Shown: positions 49,686 to 59,121, counted from the stretch's first letter. The stretch is 64,000 nt of DNA from JALZKA01 sp963786495 (GCA_963786495.1 CAWAZL010000002.1:930001-994000), one strand, 5' to 3'. Translations and numbers: made by a program. The notes: generated by a model from the sequence alone, not told the origin.

Positions 49686-49711
49686 TTCGTTAAACAGTGG
49701 TGTTTAGCGAA
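49686..49711. promoter_or_regulatory. TetR operator between cupin and tetR genes
   Basis: TTCGTTAAACA-GTGG-TGTTTAGCGAA: 11-base arms with one mismatch. It lies between divergent starts at 49669 and 49756, consistent with control of both genes by the adjacent TetR protein. Confidence 0.65.
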
Positions 49712-49755
49712 CCTAGCATAGATCCACAGCATCTGTCAAGATTGATTGAACACGG

Positions 49756-50511
49756 ATGGGTAACGAAACGAAAAGCGCCAAGTCACGGACGTACAGGAAG
49801 CGCGTTCGCGCCGAGCAGGAGGAGGCCACGCGCGAGCGGATCACCGCCGCTGCGGTGAAGCTCCACGGCACCATCGGGCCCGCGAAGACGACCGTGAGTG
49901 CGCTGGCGGAGGAGGCGCGTGTCCAGCGCGCCACCGTCTACCGCCACTTTCCCGACGAGGTGGCGCTCTTCGCCGCCTGCACGGCCCACTACTGGAGCAG
50001 CCATCCTCTGCCCGACATCGAGTCCTGGAAGGCGATCCGCGACCGAGGCGATCGTCTGCGCCACGGCCTCGCCGAGTTCTATGCGTTCTACACGCAGAAC
50101 GAGGCCATGCTCGAAAATACCGCTCGCGATGCGCACCTGGTCGAAGCTATGAACGAACCTCGCGCGGCCTTCCTCGGGTTCGTCGAGGCCGCAGCCGGGA
50201 ACCTGATGGCTGGTCGCCCAGAGCGCGGCGCGGCGCGCCGGCGCACATCGGCCGCGGTCTCCCATGCGCTCCTCTTCGCGACCTGGCAGTCGCTCACCCG
50301 CATCCAGGGGCTTTCGAACGCCGAGGCGGTCGCCGTGATGGTCGGCGATGGTCGAAGGCGCCGGCTCGGCTCGGGCCCCTCGCTCGGCCCACGCCTGAGG
50401 GCCGGGTACGTCAGGGGCTCGGTAAGGGTCATCCCCAATAGACAGGGAGCTCAATCTGGCGCGAGCCTTCCTCCATCAACCACTATCCCAATGGAGGAAG
50501 CAAATGACTGA
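49756..50511 (+). CDS. TetR/AcrR family transcriptional regulator
   Basis: 251 codons. HTH: RITAAAVKLHGTIGPAKTTV, SALAEEARVQRATVYRHFPD. The C-terminal domain contains LFAACTAHYWSSHPLPDIES. The final 65 residues (DGRRRRLGSGPSLGPRLRAG) look out of frame; a shorter protein ending near VAVMV is probable. Divergent from the cupin gene. Confidence 0.82.
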   Translation: MGNETKSAKSRTYRKRVRAEQEEATRERITAAAVKLHGTIGPAKTTVSALAEEARVQRATVYRHFPDEVALFAACTAHYWSSHPLPDIESWKAIRDRGDRLRHGLAEFYAFYTQNEAMLENTARDAHLVEAMNEPRAAFLGFVEAAAGNLMAGRPERGAARRRTSAAVSHALLFATWQSLTRIQGLSNAEAVAVMVGDGRRRRLGSGPSLGPRLRAGYVRGSVRVIPNRQGAQSGASLPPSTTIPMEEAND

Positions 50512-50529
50512 CCAAGACACAACGAAGTA

Positions 50530-51447
50530 ATGCCGCCGGCGGAGCCGCCGCCCGAGCCCCTTAAGGACCGGCCCCGCCGCCTGCTGCGCTCGCGCTCAGA
50601 CCGGATGCTCGGCGGCGTCTCAGGAGGGCTCGGCGAGTACTTCAGCGTCGATCCGGTGATCTTCCGGATCGGCTTCGCGGTAACGCTGTTCTTCGGAGGC
50701 CTCGGCGCCGTGCTCTACATCGCGCTCATGGATCTTCGTCCCGTCTGAACAAGCGGACGGGACGGTGGGTTCGAGCGCCCCGCGAACATTCGGGCGCGTA
50801 GTGCTCCTGATGCTCGTCGCGATCGCGGGCCTGATCGGTCTCGCGATCATGGGGGTCGGAGCGGCCTGGGCAGCAGCGACTGGCAACGGAGTCCTCGTGG
50901 CGATCATCGTGATCCGATCGGGGCGCCCTGGTCGTGGCCGCATTCGAGGCGGCGCCCGTTGGCTGATCCTGCCCGCGCTCGCGCTCGCCGTCCCGCTCGG
51001 CACCGTCGCCGCCGCGGACATCGAGTTCGAGGGCGGCATCGGCGAGACCACCCACACTCCGCAGACAGTCCGGGCGATCCCGGACGACGGTTACGAGTTC
51101 GGCATCGGCGACCAGCGCATCGACCTGCGCGAGCTCGACTGGACGAGAACAGCGTTGTCGAGGTCAAGGCGGACCAAGGAATCGGTCGCATGCTGATCAT
51201 GGTCCCCGAGGACGTCTGCGTCGACGGCGACATCGACTCGCGTTACGGCGTGGTCGAGATCGGCGGCCGAGGAGTCGAGCGAGTCGCTCCGCTCGGGCTA
51301 CAGCGCGACGCCGCGGCTCGAGCTCGACGCCCACTTGGACGCGGGAAAGATCGAGGTCGTCAACGACGACGACGTCGGCCTCGGCGAGAACTTCGGTGGC
51401 AACAACGGCATCGCGCGGGACGAAATGCGCGACCGGATGGCCGCCGC
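50530..51447 (+). CDS. PspC-domain membrane protein with LiaF-like C-terminus, frameshifted, end uncertain
   Basis: PspC domain SRSDRMLGGVSGGLGEYFSV, DPVIFRIGFAVTLFFGGLGA, then after a frame change at 50745 a second membrane region (VVLLMLVAIAGLIGLAIMGV) and a LiaF-like beta-domain (VEVKADQGIGRMLIMVPEDV, VDGDIDSRYGVVEIGG, DAGKIEVVNDDDVGLGEN). Such proteins modulate a neighbouring envelope-stress histidine kinase, which follows here. Three or more frame changes; the stop could not be placed, so the 3' limit is approximate. Confidence 0.65.
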
Positions 51448-52537
51448 ATGCACCTCCGAGCCGAGGACGAAAGGGGCGACCAGGCGGCTGATGAACGCCG
51501 CGTTGATCGCCTCTCCCTGGGAGCGGGCCTCGGTCTCATTGCGACCGGGGCCTTGCTCCTGCTCGACCAGGACGGCGTCATCGAGCTCTCGTTCGGTCTC
51601 TTCGGCGCGCGTCGTCGCGATCTTCCTCGCCGGCGACCGGGATCGCGCTCTTGTGGCGCCGGCCCGCAGCAACCCGGTTGCCGCGCCGACCGTCTCCGAG
51701 ACGCTGACCGCGCCCGCGGAGCCGCGAGCGCCACCGCGACCTCGACCCCGAGCGGGACCGCCTGCGCGATCTCTACCGCGGCGGCTTCGGCATCGCGCTG
51801 ATCGCCGGGGCGGCGCTGATCGTCCTGTCGCTCACGGGCGCGCTCGACTCGTTCGACGACAGCGATGCTGACGATCGTCGTCGCGATCCTGGCCCTCGCG
51901 CTGGTCCTCGCGCCGTTCTGGTGGCGCCTCGGCCGGAACCTCGCGACCGAGCGCGCCGAGCGGATCCGCTCACAGGAACGCGCCGAGATGGCCGCCCACA
52001 TCCACGACTCCGTGCTTCAGACGCTGACGCTCGTCCAGAAGCGCGCGGATGACCCGCGCGCCGTCGCGCAGCTCGCCCGCGCCCAGGAGCGCGAGCTTCG
52101 CGGCTGGCTGTTCACCGGCGACCGCGCGCCCGCGTCGGCGAGTCTGGCGGCGGCTCTCGAGCAGGCGGCCGCCGAGGTCGAGGAGGCGCACCGCGTGCCG
52201 ATCGAGGTGGTTGCAGTTGGCGACGCGCCGGTCGGGGAGCCGGGCAACGCGCTCGTCGCGGCGGCCTCGCGCGAAGCGATGGTGAACGCCGCCAAGTTCG
52301 CGCCCGACGCCGGCGAGGTCGCCGTCTACGCCGAGCTTGCGCCGGTGCGCTCGCAGGTCTTCGTCCGCGACCGAGGCGACGGATTCGACCCCGAGGCGGT
52401 GCCCGAGGACCGCCGTGGCGTCCGGGAGTCCATCATCGGGCGCATGGAACGCTCCGGCGGCTACAGCCCGCATCCGCTCCAGCGAGGCCGGCACCGAGGT
52501 CGAGCTCACGATCGAGCCGGGTGGCGCCCCTTCATGA
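51448..52537 (+). CDS. Sensor histidine kinase (LiaS/MacS-like), frameshifted
   Basis: Membrane region LSLGAGLGLIATGALLLLDQ, DLYRGGFGIALIAGAALIVL, LALALVLAPFWWRLGRNLAT; then HisKA_3-type RIRSQERAEMAAHIHDSVLQ with the phospho-acceptor His, and HATPase EAMVNAAKFAPDAGEVAVYA with N-box and G-box DRGDGFDPEAVPEDRRGVRE. After a frame change near 52460 it ends VELTIEPGGAPS-stop, overlapping the response regulator ATG by four bases. ATG 51448 is a guess for the start. Confidence 0.8.
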
Positions 52538-53222
52538 GCGAACGTCCCGCAGCGGGCCCTATACGACCTGGCGTGGGACGTTCGCCGACCGTTGTCATCG
52601 TTGACGACCACGCGTTGTTCCGCTCTGGGGTTCGCGCGGAGCTCGAAGGACTCGTCGAGGTCCTGGGCGACGCCGGATCGGTCGAAGAGGCGGTGCGGCT
52701 GATCTCCGAGGCAAAGCCCGACGTCGTCCTGCTCGACGTCCACATGCCCGGCGGTGGAGGGGTGGAGGTGATCCGCCGCGTCGCCGAGACGGCCCCAGCG
52801 CAGACGCTTCCTCGCGCTGTCGGTCTCCGATGCCGCCGAGGACGTGATCGCCGTCGTCCGTGCCGGCGCCCGCGGCTACGTGACGAAGACGATCTCCGGG
52901 CCCCGAGCTGGCCGACGCGATCACCCGCGTGCGCGACGGCGACGCCGTCTTCTCACCGCGCCTCGCCGGCTTCGTCCTCGACGCCTTCGCGGGCCAGATC
53001 ACCGAGGCCGAGGCCGATCCCGAGCTCGACCAGCTCACCCTGCGCGAGCGCGAGGTTCTGCGCCTCATCGCCCGCGGCTACCTCTACAAGGAGATCGCGC
53101 TCGAGCTCTCGATCTCGCCGAAGACCGTCGAGGCGCACGTCTCGGCGGTGCTCCGAAAGCTCCAGCTATCGAACCGCCACGAGCTCAGCCGCTGGGCGGT
53201 CGAGCGGCGGCTGGTGGACTAG
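52534..53222 (+). CDS. LuxR/NarL-family response regulator, frameshifted
   Basis: Receiver domain with TVVIVDDHALFRSGVRAELE, phospho-acceptor Asp in PDVVLLDVHMPGGGG, and after frame changes RFLALSVSDAAEDVI, AGARGYVTKTISG (conserved Lys). C-terminal LuxR HTH: LTLREREVLRLIARGYLYKE, IALELSISPKTVEAHVSAVL. About 228 residues. Target genes unknown; likely envelope-stress genes as in LiaRS/MacRS. Confidence 0.87.
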
Positions 53223-53229
53223 CGATCCG

Positions 53230-53733
53230 TCACGGGGCCGTGACGGCCCAGCTTCCGAAGCTGTAGTAGTAGCCGCCTGCGTTGGCTGCCGAGAGCACGT
53301 TGACCGTGAAGCCCAGCTTGGCGGGGAGAACGGGGTCGAGGAACGGAACGTCTCCCGGGTCGCGCTGGCCGTCATCGACCTCGTAGACGCAGAGGTGGCC
53401 CTCGTCCGCCTTTGGCTTGAGCACCGTACCCGGACACTCAGCAACCGGAGATCCCCCCTGCGGGAGGAAGTGAAGCTCCGGCGTGAACTTCAAGGGCTTC
53501 TGGTAGGTGATCACGTTGTCCGCGAACTGGCCCTGACCCGCGGCGCCCTCGAAGTCGCTCACCCGATAGAGCCCCTTCAGCGTCTCGCCACTCTTGAGGG
53601 TGCCCGCGGCGCGCGAGTTGCCGCCATCGCCGAGCTTGACCGCGGCGTAGCTGCCGCCTCCCAGCGCGACGAAGAGCGCCGTTAGTGCAACCGCCATCGA
53701 GGCCGACGGCCTCTGAAATCCTGTCTTCAACAC
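53230..53733 (-). CDS. Secreted hypothetical protein with Thermoleophilia-type signal
   Basis: 167 residues. Signal anchor RPSASMAVALTALFVALGGG-SYAAVKLGDG, the pattern that recurs in Thermoleophilia secreted proteins. Then SGETLKGLYRVSDFEG, KFTPELHFLPQGGSPVAECP and a C-terminal aromatic strand (GGYYYSFGSWAVTAP). TTG start at 53733 with GGGAGGT eight bases upstream. Function unknown. Confidence 0.65.
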   Translation of the reverse strand: MLKTGFQRPSASMAVALTALFVALGGGSYAAVKLGDGGNSRAAGTLKSGETLKGLYRVSDFEGAAGQGQFADNVITYQKPLKFTPELHFLPQGGSPVAECPGTVLKPKADEGHLCVYEVDDGQRDPGDVPFLDPVLPAKLGFTVNVLSAANAGGYYYSFGSWAVTAP

Positions 53734-53993
53734 ACTTACCTCCCGTGTCCCTGATGTCGCCCCGCGCAGAGCGAGGCCTCACCCGCATGATCCCACTCCA
53801 GCCCGGCGAAGCAAGGCCCGGCAAGTCTGGACCGCGCGGACGGGGTGAACCGGCGGGTCGCCGCATAGCTTGAAGCGGATGATCGAGAGGGGAAACCGGG
53901 GCGAGCGCAGCCCGCGCAAACGAGTGGGACCCAAGGCCGTCACGCCGCGGGGAGCCGGCCTCCGGCGTTCGGCGGGAACCGCGCGCTACCGAG

Positions 53994-54266
53994 TCAGGAG
54001 TCGCGCGGATCGCCGGGGGTAGTCGGCCATTCGGCGTCGGCGTTCGTCTGTTCGAGATCGGAAAGCGACGGTGCTCCGCCCGAGCCGCCGCCCTGGAGGC
54101 GGGGGATGACGAGCGTGTAGATCAGACCATCGAAGATCGCCATGCCGACCAGAACGGCGGCGATCCAGCGGTCGTCCGGCAGAGCGAAGAAGAGGACGAC
54201 CGCAAGGGTGAGGCTGAAGAGCACGGAGATTCGACCGATCGAGCTCCAGTCCGTTCTCTTGATCAT
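53994..54266 (-). CDS. Small membrane protein
   Basis: 90 residues with two predicted helices (ISVLFSLTLAVVLFFALPDD, WIAAVLVGMAIFDGLIYTLV) and a Gly/Ser-rich soluble tail ending PGDPRDS. No family recognised. The 260 bases to its downstream side (53734-53993) hold no gene I can support. Confidence 0.5.
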   Translation of the reverse strand: MIKRTDWSSIGRISVLFSLTLAVVLFFALPDDRWIAAVLVGMAIFDGLIYTLVIPRLQGGGSGGAPSLSDLEQTNADAEWPTTPGDPRDS

Positions 54267-54286
54267 GTCGCGATTGTAAGCGCTTC

Positions 54287-54307
54287 TTGAGGGGTCAGAC
54301 CCCTCAA
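54287..54307. repeat. Family B palindrome
   Basis: Perfect 21-base palindrome with arms TTGAGGGGTC and GACCCCTCAA around one A. It lies upstream of the small membrane gene start and ends 14 bases before the mutase stop. Confidence 0.9.
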
Positions 54308-54320
54308 AGAACGCTCACAC

Positions 54321-55107
54321 TTACTCCGCTGAGGTCAGGAGCGAAAGGTCGCCCGTGTCGCGGATCTCGGCGGCGACTTCCATCGCCCGCTCGAAGCCGA
54401 GGCGCTTCGAGACGTCCCAGAGCCACGAGCCGAAGCTGATGCGCTGCGCGCCGGCTTCGAAGATGCCCTCGACCGTCAGGTTCGGCCACGCGAGCACGTT
54501 CACAGGCTTCGAGACCGCGTCGCAGACAGTGCGGATCTCGTCGTAGGCTGCGAAGCCCCGGCGCGTAGAGGACGTCGGCGCCCGCCTCCTCGTAGGCCTG
54601 AAGGCGGGCGATCGTGTCGTCGAGGTCGTTAAGCCCGCGGAGCTGGTTCTCGGCGCGGGCGGTGAACGTGAACGGGAAGTCGAAGCGCGCGCGCCGCCTC
54701 GACCGCAGCCTCGACCCGGGCGACCGCGTGCTCCAGGCAGTAGATGACCTTGTCGTCGGGGTCCCAGTCCTCGATCGAGCCGCCGACCGCGCCCGCCTCG
54801 CCGACGCGCGTGATCGCGAGCGCCGCCTGCGCGGGCTCGGGCGCCGTAGCCGTTCTCGAGGTCCATCGCCACCGGCAAGTCGGTCGCGCCGTCCAGCTCG
54901 CTGGCGTGCTCGACGATCTCGTCCAGCGTCACCTCGCCGTCCTCGCGCCCGAGCCGCTCGGCGAAGCCGGCGCTGGTCGACGCCAGCGCCTTGAAGCCGA
55001 GGCCGTCGAGCCCACTGCGGAGTCGACGTCCCACGGGTTGGGAAAGATGAACGGGTCGCCGGAGTGGAGCGCCCGGAACGCCTCGGCCTTTCTCGGCCTG
55101 GCGTCAC
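54321..55107 (-). CDS. Isocitrate lyase/PEP mutase superfamily protein, frameshifted
   Basis: TIM-barrel enzyme of the PF13714 type. GLGFKALASTSAGFAERLGR, LPVAMDLENGYG, GGSIEDWDPDDKVIY, FTARAENQLRGLNDLDDTIA, ADVLYAPGL and VNVLAWPNLTVEGIFEAGAQ, ISFGSWLWDV. The PEP-mutase hallmark EDKxxxxxNS is not present, so a C-C lyase or decarboxylase is more likely than phosphonate synthesis. GTG 55107 overlaps the ddl2 stop (GTGA). Four or more frame changes. Confidence 0.75.
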
Positions 55108-56033
55108 GCGACCATCCTCTCAGCCGCCGACGTGACGAGCCGGTCGCAGAGCTCCTCGAAGCCGATCCCCGCCGCCTCGGCGGCCATCGGGAAGAGCGAG
55201 GTGTCGGTCAGGCCCGGGCACGGCGTTCACCTCGAGCACCTCGGGGCCGTCGTCGCCCAGGATCAGGTCGACGCGCACGAAGCCGGCGCAGTCGAGCGCC
55301 TCCCAGGTCGCGACCGCGACTCGGCGCCACGGCGCCTCGTCGTCGCCGAGCTCGGCGGGGCAGATGAAGTCGGTGCGGCCGATCTCGTAGCGCGCCTCAT
55401 AGGAGTAGCGGTCCTCGTCGTGCGGGCGGATCTCGACCGCGGGCAGCGCCTCGCCCTCGAGCATCCCGACCGAGAGCTCGCGGCCCTCGACGTGGCGCTC
55501 CAGGAGGACGCGGCTGTCGTAGGAGAAGCGCCGAGACGATCGCCTGCGGCACGTCGTCGCGCGACGCGGCAAAGCGGACGCCCAGCGCGGACCCGCCGCG
55601 CGCGGGCTTGACGACCAGCGGGTAGCCCAGCCGCTCCTCGATCTCCTCCAGCGCGTCGGCGGCGCCGAGCTCGGAGAACGCGGTCTGCGAGAACGAGACC
55701 CAGTCGGGCGTGGCGATCCCATGCTCGCGCAGCGCCTGCTTCGCCTCGGCCTTGTCGGTCGAGCGCCGGCACGACGAAACGCCGGGTCCGGTGTAGGGGA
55801 TGCCGAGGATCTCGAGCAGTTCCTGGACGGTGCCGTCCTCGCCGTCGGCGCCGTGAAGCGCGACGAACGCGACGTCGGGCCGCTCGGCCTTGAGCCGCTC
55901 AACCAGGTCATGTCCCGCATCGAGCGAGACGACGTCGTGGCGCTCGGCGCAGCGCATCCTCAACCCGAGCGCCGGAGCCGAGCGACACCTGCCGCTCAAG
56001 CGACCGCCCGCCTTTGAGAACCGCGACCTTCAC
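55104..56033 (-). CDS. Second D-Ala-D-Ala ligase-like ATP-grasp protein, frameshifted
   Basis: About 310 residues. VLKGGRSLERQVSLGSGARV, FVALHGADGEDGTVQELLEI, LGYPLVVKPARGGSALGVRF, VLLERHVEGRELSVGMLEGE, CAGFVRVDLILGDDGPEVLE with NAVPG. Fold and motifs are those of Ddl; the substrate could be D-Ala-D-Ala or another dipeptide. Sits between an aminotransferase and a PEP-mutase-like gene with 4-base overlaps at both ends, unlike the operonic ddl at 8326. Three or more frame changes. Confidence 0.8.
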
Positions 56034-57478
56034 GCGTCGGGATCCCGCCTTCGCATCGGAACGACATCCCCGAGCTCCCCGGTGCCAGGCACCTTGCCTG
56101 CGTTCGGGATGTGAGCCCTCGGTATCTGGGTGCCTGGCACCAAGGCGCGGTGCTCCCGGGTGATCGCCCCATAGAGCGCCACCTGCTCGGCCACAACCGC
56201 GCCGATCCGGCGGATCCCCTCGCGGATCTCTTCTTCGGTCGAGCCGGAGAAGTTCAGGCGCATCGAGTTCTTGCCGGTGACGCCGTCGGCGAATGCGGCG
56301 ACGCCGGGGACGAATGCGACGTTTTCGCGGAGCGCTCGGGCGAGGAGGTCGGTGGTGTCGATGTAGTGGGGGAGCGTCGCCCACAGGAACAGGCCGCCCT
56401 CGGGCTCGGACCAGGTCGCTTCGGCGGGGAAGTGCTGCTCGAGCGACTCCAGCATCGCGTCGCGGCGAGCGCGGTAGACATCGCAGAGCTCGTCGACGTA
56501 CTCGCGCCAGCGGCCCTCGGCGAAGAACTCGTCGACGAAGTACTGCGCCAGCGTCGAGGTGCAAAGGTCGGAAGCCTGCTTTCCGAGCACGACCTTCGCG
56601 AGCACCGGCGGCGGCGCGCAGAGCCACCCGAGGCGAAGGCCGGGGGAGAGGATCTTCGAGAAGGTGCCGAGGTAGACGACGTAGTCGCCACCGTCGAGCT
56701 CATAAAGGGTCGGCAGCGGATCACCCTCGTAGCGCAGGAGGCCGTACGGGTTGTCCTCGACGACCAGGATCTCGTGCTTGCGCGCGATCTCGACCAGTTG
56801 ACGGCGGCGCTCGAGCGAGAGGGTCTGGCCCGCCGGGTTCTGGAACGACGGGACCGTGTAGATCATCTTCGGCTTGCGCCCCTGCTCGGCCAGGTCGAAC
56901 AGCGCGACCTCGAGGAGCGCGACGTTCATGCCTTCGGAGTCCATCTCGATCTGGACCGTCTCGGCCTCGTAGGAGCAGAAGACGGGAACCGCGCCGGGGT
57001 AGGTGGGCGCCTCGGCGATGACGACGTCGCCGGGGTCGAGCAGCGCCTTGCACATCAGGTCGATCGCCTGCTGGCCGCCTGTGGTGACGACGATGTCGTC
57101 GGGATCCGGGTCCATGCCCTCGGCGGCCATGACCTGGCGAATGCATTCCTTGGTCGAGGCGAAGCCCTCGGTCGGCCCGTACTGGAGCGCCTCGGCCGAT
57201 GACTCCTGCGCGATCTTCGTCATCTGCCGCGCGAACGACTGGGGCGAGAAGGTGGAGGTGTCGGGCAGGCCGCCCGCGAGCGAGATCACGTCGGGTCGCG
57301 CCGTGATCTCCATCAGGTCGCGCATCGCCGACGAGCGCATGACCTGCGTGCGCTTCGCGAACAGGCCCGCGTAGCGCTCGAGGTCGCGCGCGGTCGTATG
57401 CGCCTTGCGATGGCGCCGGGGCGCCGCGGGGTCGCGACGCTCCGGCTTCCCGTCAGGTTCTGGGGTGGGCTCGGCCAC
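56030..57478 (-). CDS. PLP-dependent aminotransferase (class I/II, LysN/MocR-C-like), repeat-derived tail
   Basis: 482 residues, intact. SLAGGLPDTSTFSPQSFARQ, EALQYGPTEGFASTKECIRQ, VVTTGGQQAIDLMCKALLDP, YTVPSFQNPAGQTLSLERRR, VVEDNPYGLLRY, GTFSKILSPGLRLGWLCAPP (PLP lysine). Related to 2-aminoadipate and alanine-type transaminases. The C-terminus HRALVPGTQIPRAHIPNAG and KVPGTGELGD are encoded by family A palindromes at 56081-56141. GTG start 57478. Three-gene operon with ddl2 and the mutase-like gene. Confidence 0.87.
   Translation of the reverse strand: MAEPTPEPDGKPERRDPAAPRRHRKAHTTARDLERYAGLFAKRTQVMRSSAMRDLMEITARPDVISLAGGLPDTSTFSPQSFARQMTKIAQESSAEALQYGPTEGFASTKECIRQVMAAEGMDPDPDDIVVTTGGQQAIDLMCKALLDPGDVVIAEAPTYPGAVPVFCSYEAETVQIEMDSEGMNVALLEVALFDLAEQGRKPKMIYTVPSFQNPAGQTLSLERRRQLVEIARKHEILVVEDNPYGLLRYEGDPLPTLYELDGGDYVVYLGTFSKILSPGLRLGWLCAPPPVLAKVVLGKQASDLCTSTLAQYFVDEFFAEGRWREYVDELCDVYRARRDAMLESLEQHFPAEATWSEPEGGLFLWATLPHYIDTTDLLARALRENVAFVPGVAAFADGVTGKNSMRLNFSGSTEEEIREGIRRIGAVVAEQVALYGAITREHRALVPGTQIPRAHIPNAGKVPGTGELGDVVPMRRRDPDA
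56081..56141. repeat. Two family A palindromes inside the aminotransferase gene
   Basis: GGTGCCAGGCACC at 56081-56093 and GGTGCCTGGCACC at 56129-56141, both read as codons near the 3' end of the minus-strand gene. Confidence 0.9.
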
Positions 57479-57641
57479 GCGAGAAGTGTGGCGCAACCCG
57501 CTTGACCTTCGACGCGAACCTCGTATGGCCGGGCCGTGAGGTGCGGGTGCCGTTCCGAAGCGCGCGCCGCGCGGCGGCCTGAGCGCTGTCGGCCCTCGTT
57601 CCCTCTGTCTGCTCCAGGTGTGCGAATAGTGCTGCGAACAT
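57453..57641 (-). CDS. Possible small basic protein
   Basis: 62 residues (MFAALFAHLEQTEGTRADSA...), GAAGGAG with a good 6-7 base spacing before ATG 57641. Ends inside the first codons of the aminotransferase in another frame. No family recognised; Arg-rich C-terminus is common for chance GC-rich frames, so only moderately supported. Confidence 0.4.
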   Translation of the reverse strand: MFAALFAHLEQTEGTRADSAQAAARRALRNGTRTSRPGHTRFASKVKRVAPHFSRGRAHPRT

Positions 57642-57725
57642 CTCGTGCTCCTTCGGTCGGTTTCGCTTTCTGGAGTCAGCATCCCGCGGTTGCAATTTCT
57701 TCGCGCTTGATTTAGACTGGGCTTA

Positions 57726-58694
57726 ATGATTCACTGGAACTTCGAGCTTGAGGACATGGCCAAGACGCGCTTTGCCATCTCGCCGATGTGGGAGACGGCG
57801 GCGGCCATAAATGCGCTTCGCAATCCCAATCTCGTGGCTACCCACCTGCCGTGGGTAAAGCAGATCCGGCCTCTGATCAGGCACATGGACCTCACCCCGG
57901 CCTTCGCGCTTCTGCGCACTCAGGGCTATATCGCGGACTTCCTGACACCGCCGCCCACGACGCCTCTCGCCTCGTTCGCCGACGAGCTCGAGGTAGTCCG
58001 CTCCACCCCTACCGAGCTGATCCTCCATGACGTCCGGCTCCTCGCCGAGTCCGGCGACGACCTGGAGGCCCTCGAGCCGTTCCTCTCCGACCCGCGCGGC
58101 GAGGTCGAGCGCCTTGCTGACGTGCTTCAGATCTTCTGGCAGCGCGCCGTCGAGCCCCATTGGCATCGCGTGCGGTCTCTGCTCGAGGCGGACCTGATGT
58201 ATCGCTCGCGCCGGCTCACCGAGGGCGGATTCGAGCGGCTCTTCGGCGACCTTCATCCCAGCGTCGTCTGGAAGGACAGGACTCTGACGCTCACCGAGAA
58301 CAAGTGCGAGACGGACGGCTCGCTCCATGGACAGGGACTTCTTCTGTTGCCGTCGGCCTTCTCGTCTGCGCGGACGTTCGCGATGACGGAGCAGGGCTGG
58401 CAGCCGACCCTGATCTATCCGGCGCGCGGCGTCGCGCTCTTATGGGAGTCGGGCGGCGCGGCCTCGCCGGAGGGCCTCGCCAAGGTGATGGGGGCCTCCC
58501 GGGCCGCGCTCTTGACAGACCTCGACGCTCCGCGGAGCACCAGCGACCTGGCCGAGCGCCTGGGGATGACGGCCGGCGGTGTGTCCCAGCATCTCGGGGC
58601 GCTGAAGGAAGCCGGCCTCGTCACCGCACAGCGCAACGGGCGCTCCGTCCTTTACTGCCGCAGCGCAGTCGCGGACGAGCTGGTCGTGGCGTGA
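57726..58694 (+). CDS. ArsR/SmtB family transcriptional regulator with DUF5937
   Basis: 322 residues. Long N-terminal DUF5937-type region (RFAISPMWETAAAINALRNP, SVVWKDRTLTLTENKCETDG) and C-terminal winged helix DLAERLGMTAGGVSQHLGAL, KEAGLVTAQRNGRSVLYCRS. The family is actinobacterial; the signal is unknown. Divergent from the aminotransferase operon and a possible regulator of it. Metal-binding Cys pairs are not evident. Confidence 0.82.
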   Translation: MIHWNFELEDMAKTRFAISPMWETAAAINALRNPNLVATHLPWVKQIRPLIRHMDLTPAFALLRTQGYIADFLTPPPTTPLASFADELEVVRSTPTELILHDVRLLAESGDDLEALEPFLSDPRGEVERLADVLQIFWQRAVEPHWHRVRSLLEADLMYRSRRLTEGGFERLFGDLHPSVVWKDRTLTLTENKCETDGSLHGQGLLLLPSAFSSARTFAMTEQGWQPTLIYPARGVALLWESGGAASPEGLAKVMGASRAALLTDLDAPRSTSDLAERLGMTAGGVSQHLGALKEAGLVTAQRNGRSVLYCRSAVADELVVA

Positions 58695-58704
58695 GCCGCG
58701 CGTA

Positions 58705-59121
58705 GTGGCAGCCGAGCCCCAATCCGTGCAGAACCGCCGCCTATTGCGGGCGCGCGACACGATGGACCGCGCCTACGCCGACGCGCTCGACATCGAGTCG
58801 CTCGCGGAGTCCGTCCATCTCTCCCGCGCGCACTTCATCCGGTCGTTCAAGGAAACGTTCGGCGAGACGCCGCATCGCTACCTCCAGCGCCGCCGGATCG
58901 AGCGCGCGATGCGCATGCTCCGCGAGACCGACGAGGACGTCACCGGCATCTCGATCGAGGTCGGCTTCCGCAGCCTCGGCACCTTCAGCCGAACCTTCCG
59001 CGACATCGTCGGCGTCTCTCCATCCGAGTACCGCGAGCGCGAGCAAGCCGCCCCGAAGGCCGCGATCCGAGCCGGCGTCCCGGGCTGCTTCGCAGCCAAA
59101 TGGGACCGCCCGCGAATATGA
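58705..59121 (+). CDS. AraC family transcriptional regulator
   Basis: 138 residues, essentially the two-HTH DNA-binding domain: IESLAESVHLSRAHFIRSFK, ETFGETPHRYLQRRRIERAM, ISIEVGFRSLGTFSRTFRDI, VGVSPSEYRER. No sensor domain, as in single-domain members. GTG start, 10 bases after the ArsR stop. A VOC protein 79 bases downstream is the usual partner and probable target. Confidence 0.85.
   Translation: MAAEPQSVQNRRLLRARDTMDRAYADALDIESLAESVHLSRAHFIRSFKETFGETPHRYLQRRRIERAMRMLRETDEDVTGISIEVGFRSLGTFSRTFRDIVGVSPSEYREREQAAPKAAIRAGVPGCFAAKWDRPRI

Noticed and set aside
53879..54022. 47-codon basic ORF (MIERGNRGERSPRKRVG...)
   Set aside because: No ribosome-binding site, overlaps the end of the small membrane gene, composition typical of random GC-rich sequence; no recognised family. 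The 53734-53993 region otherwise holds nothing I can support.
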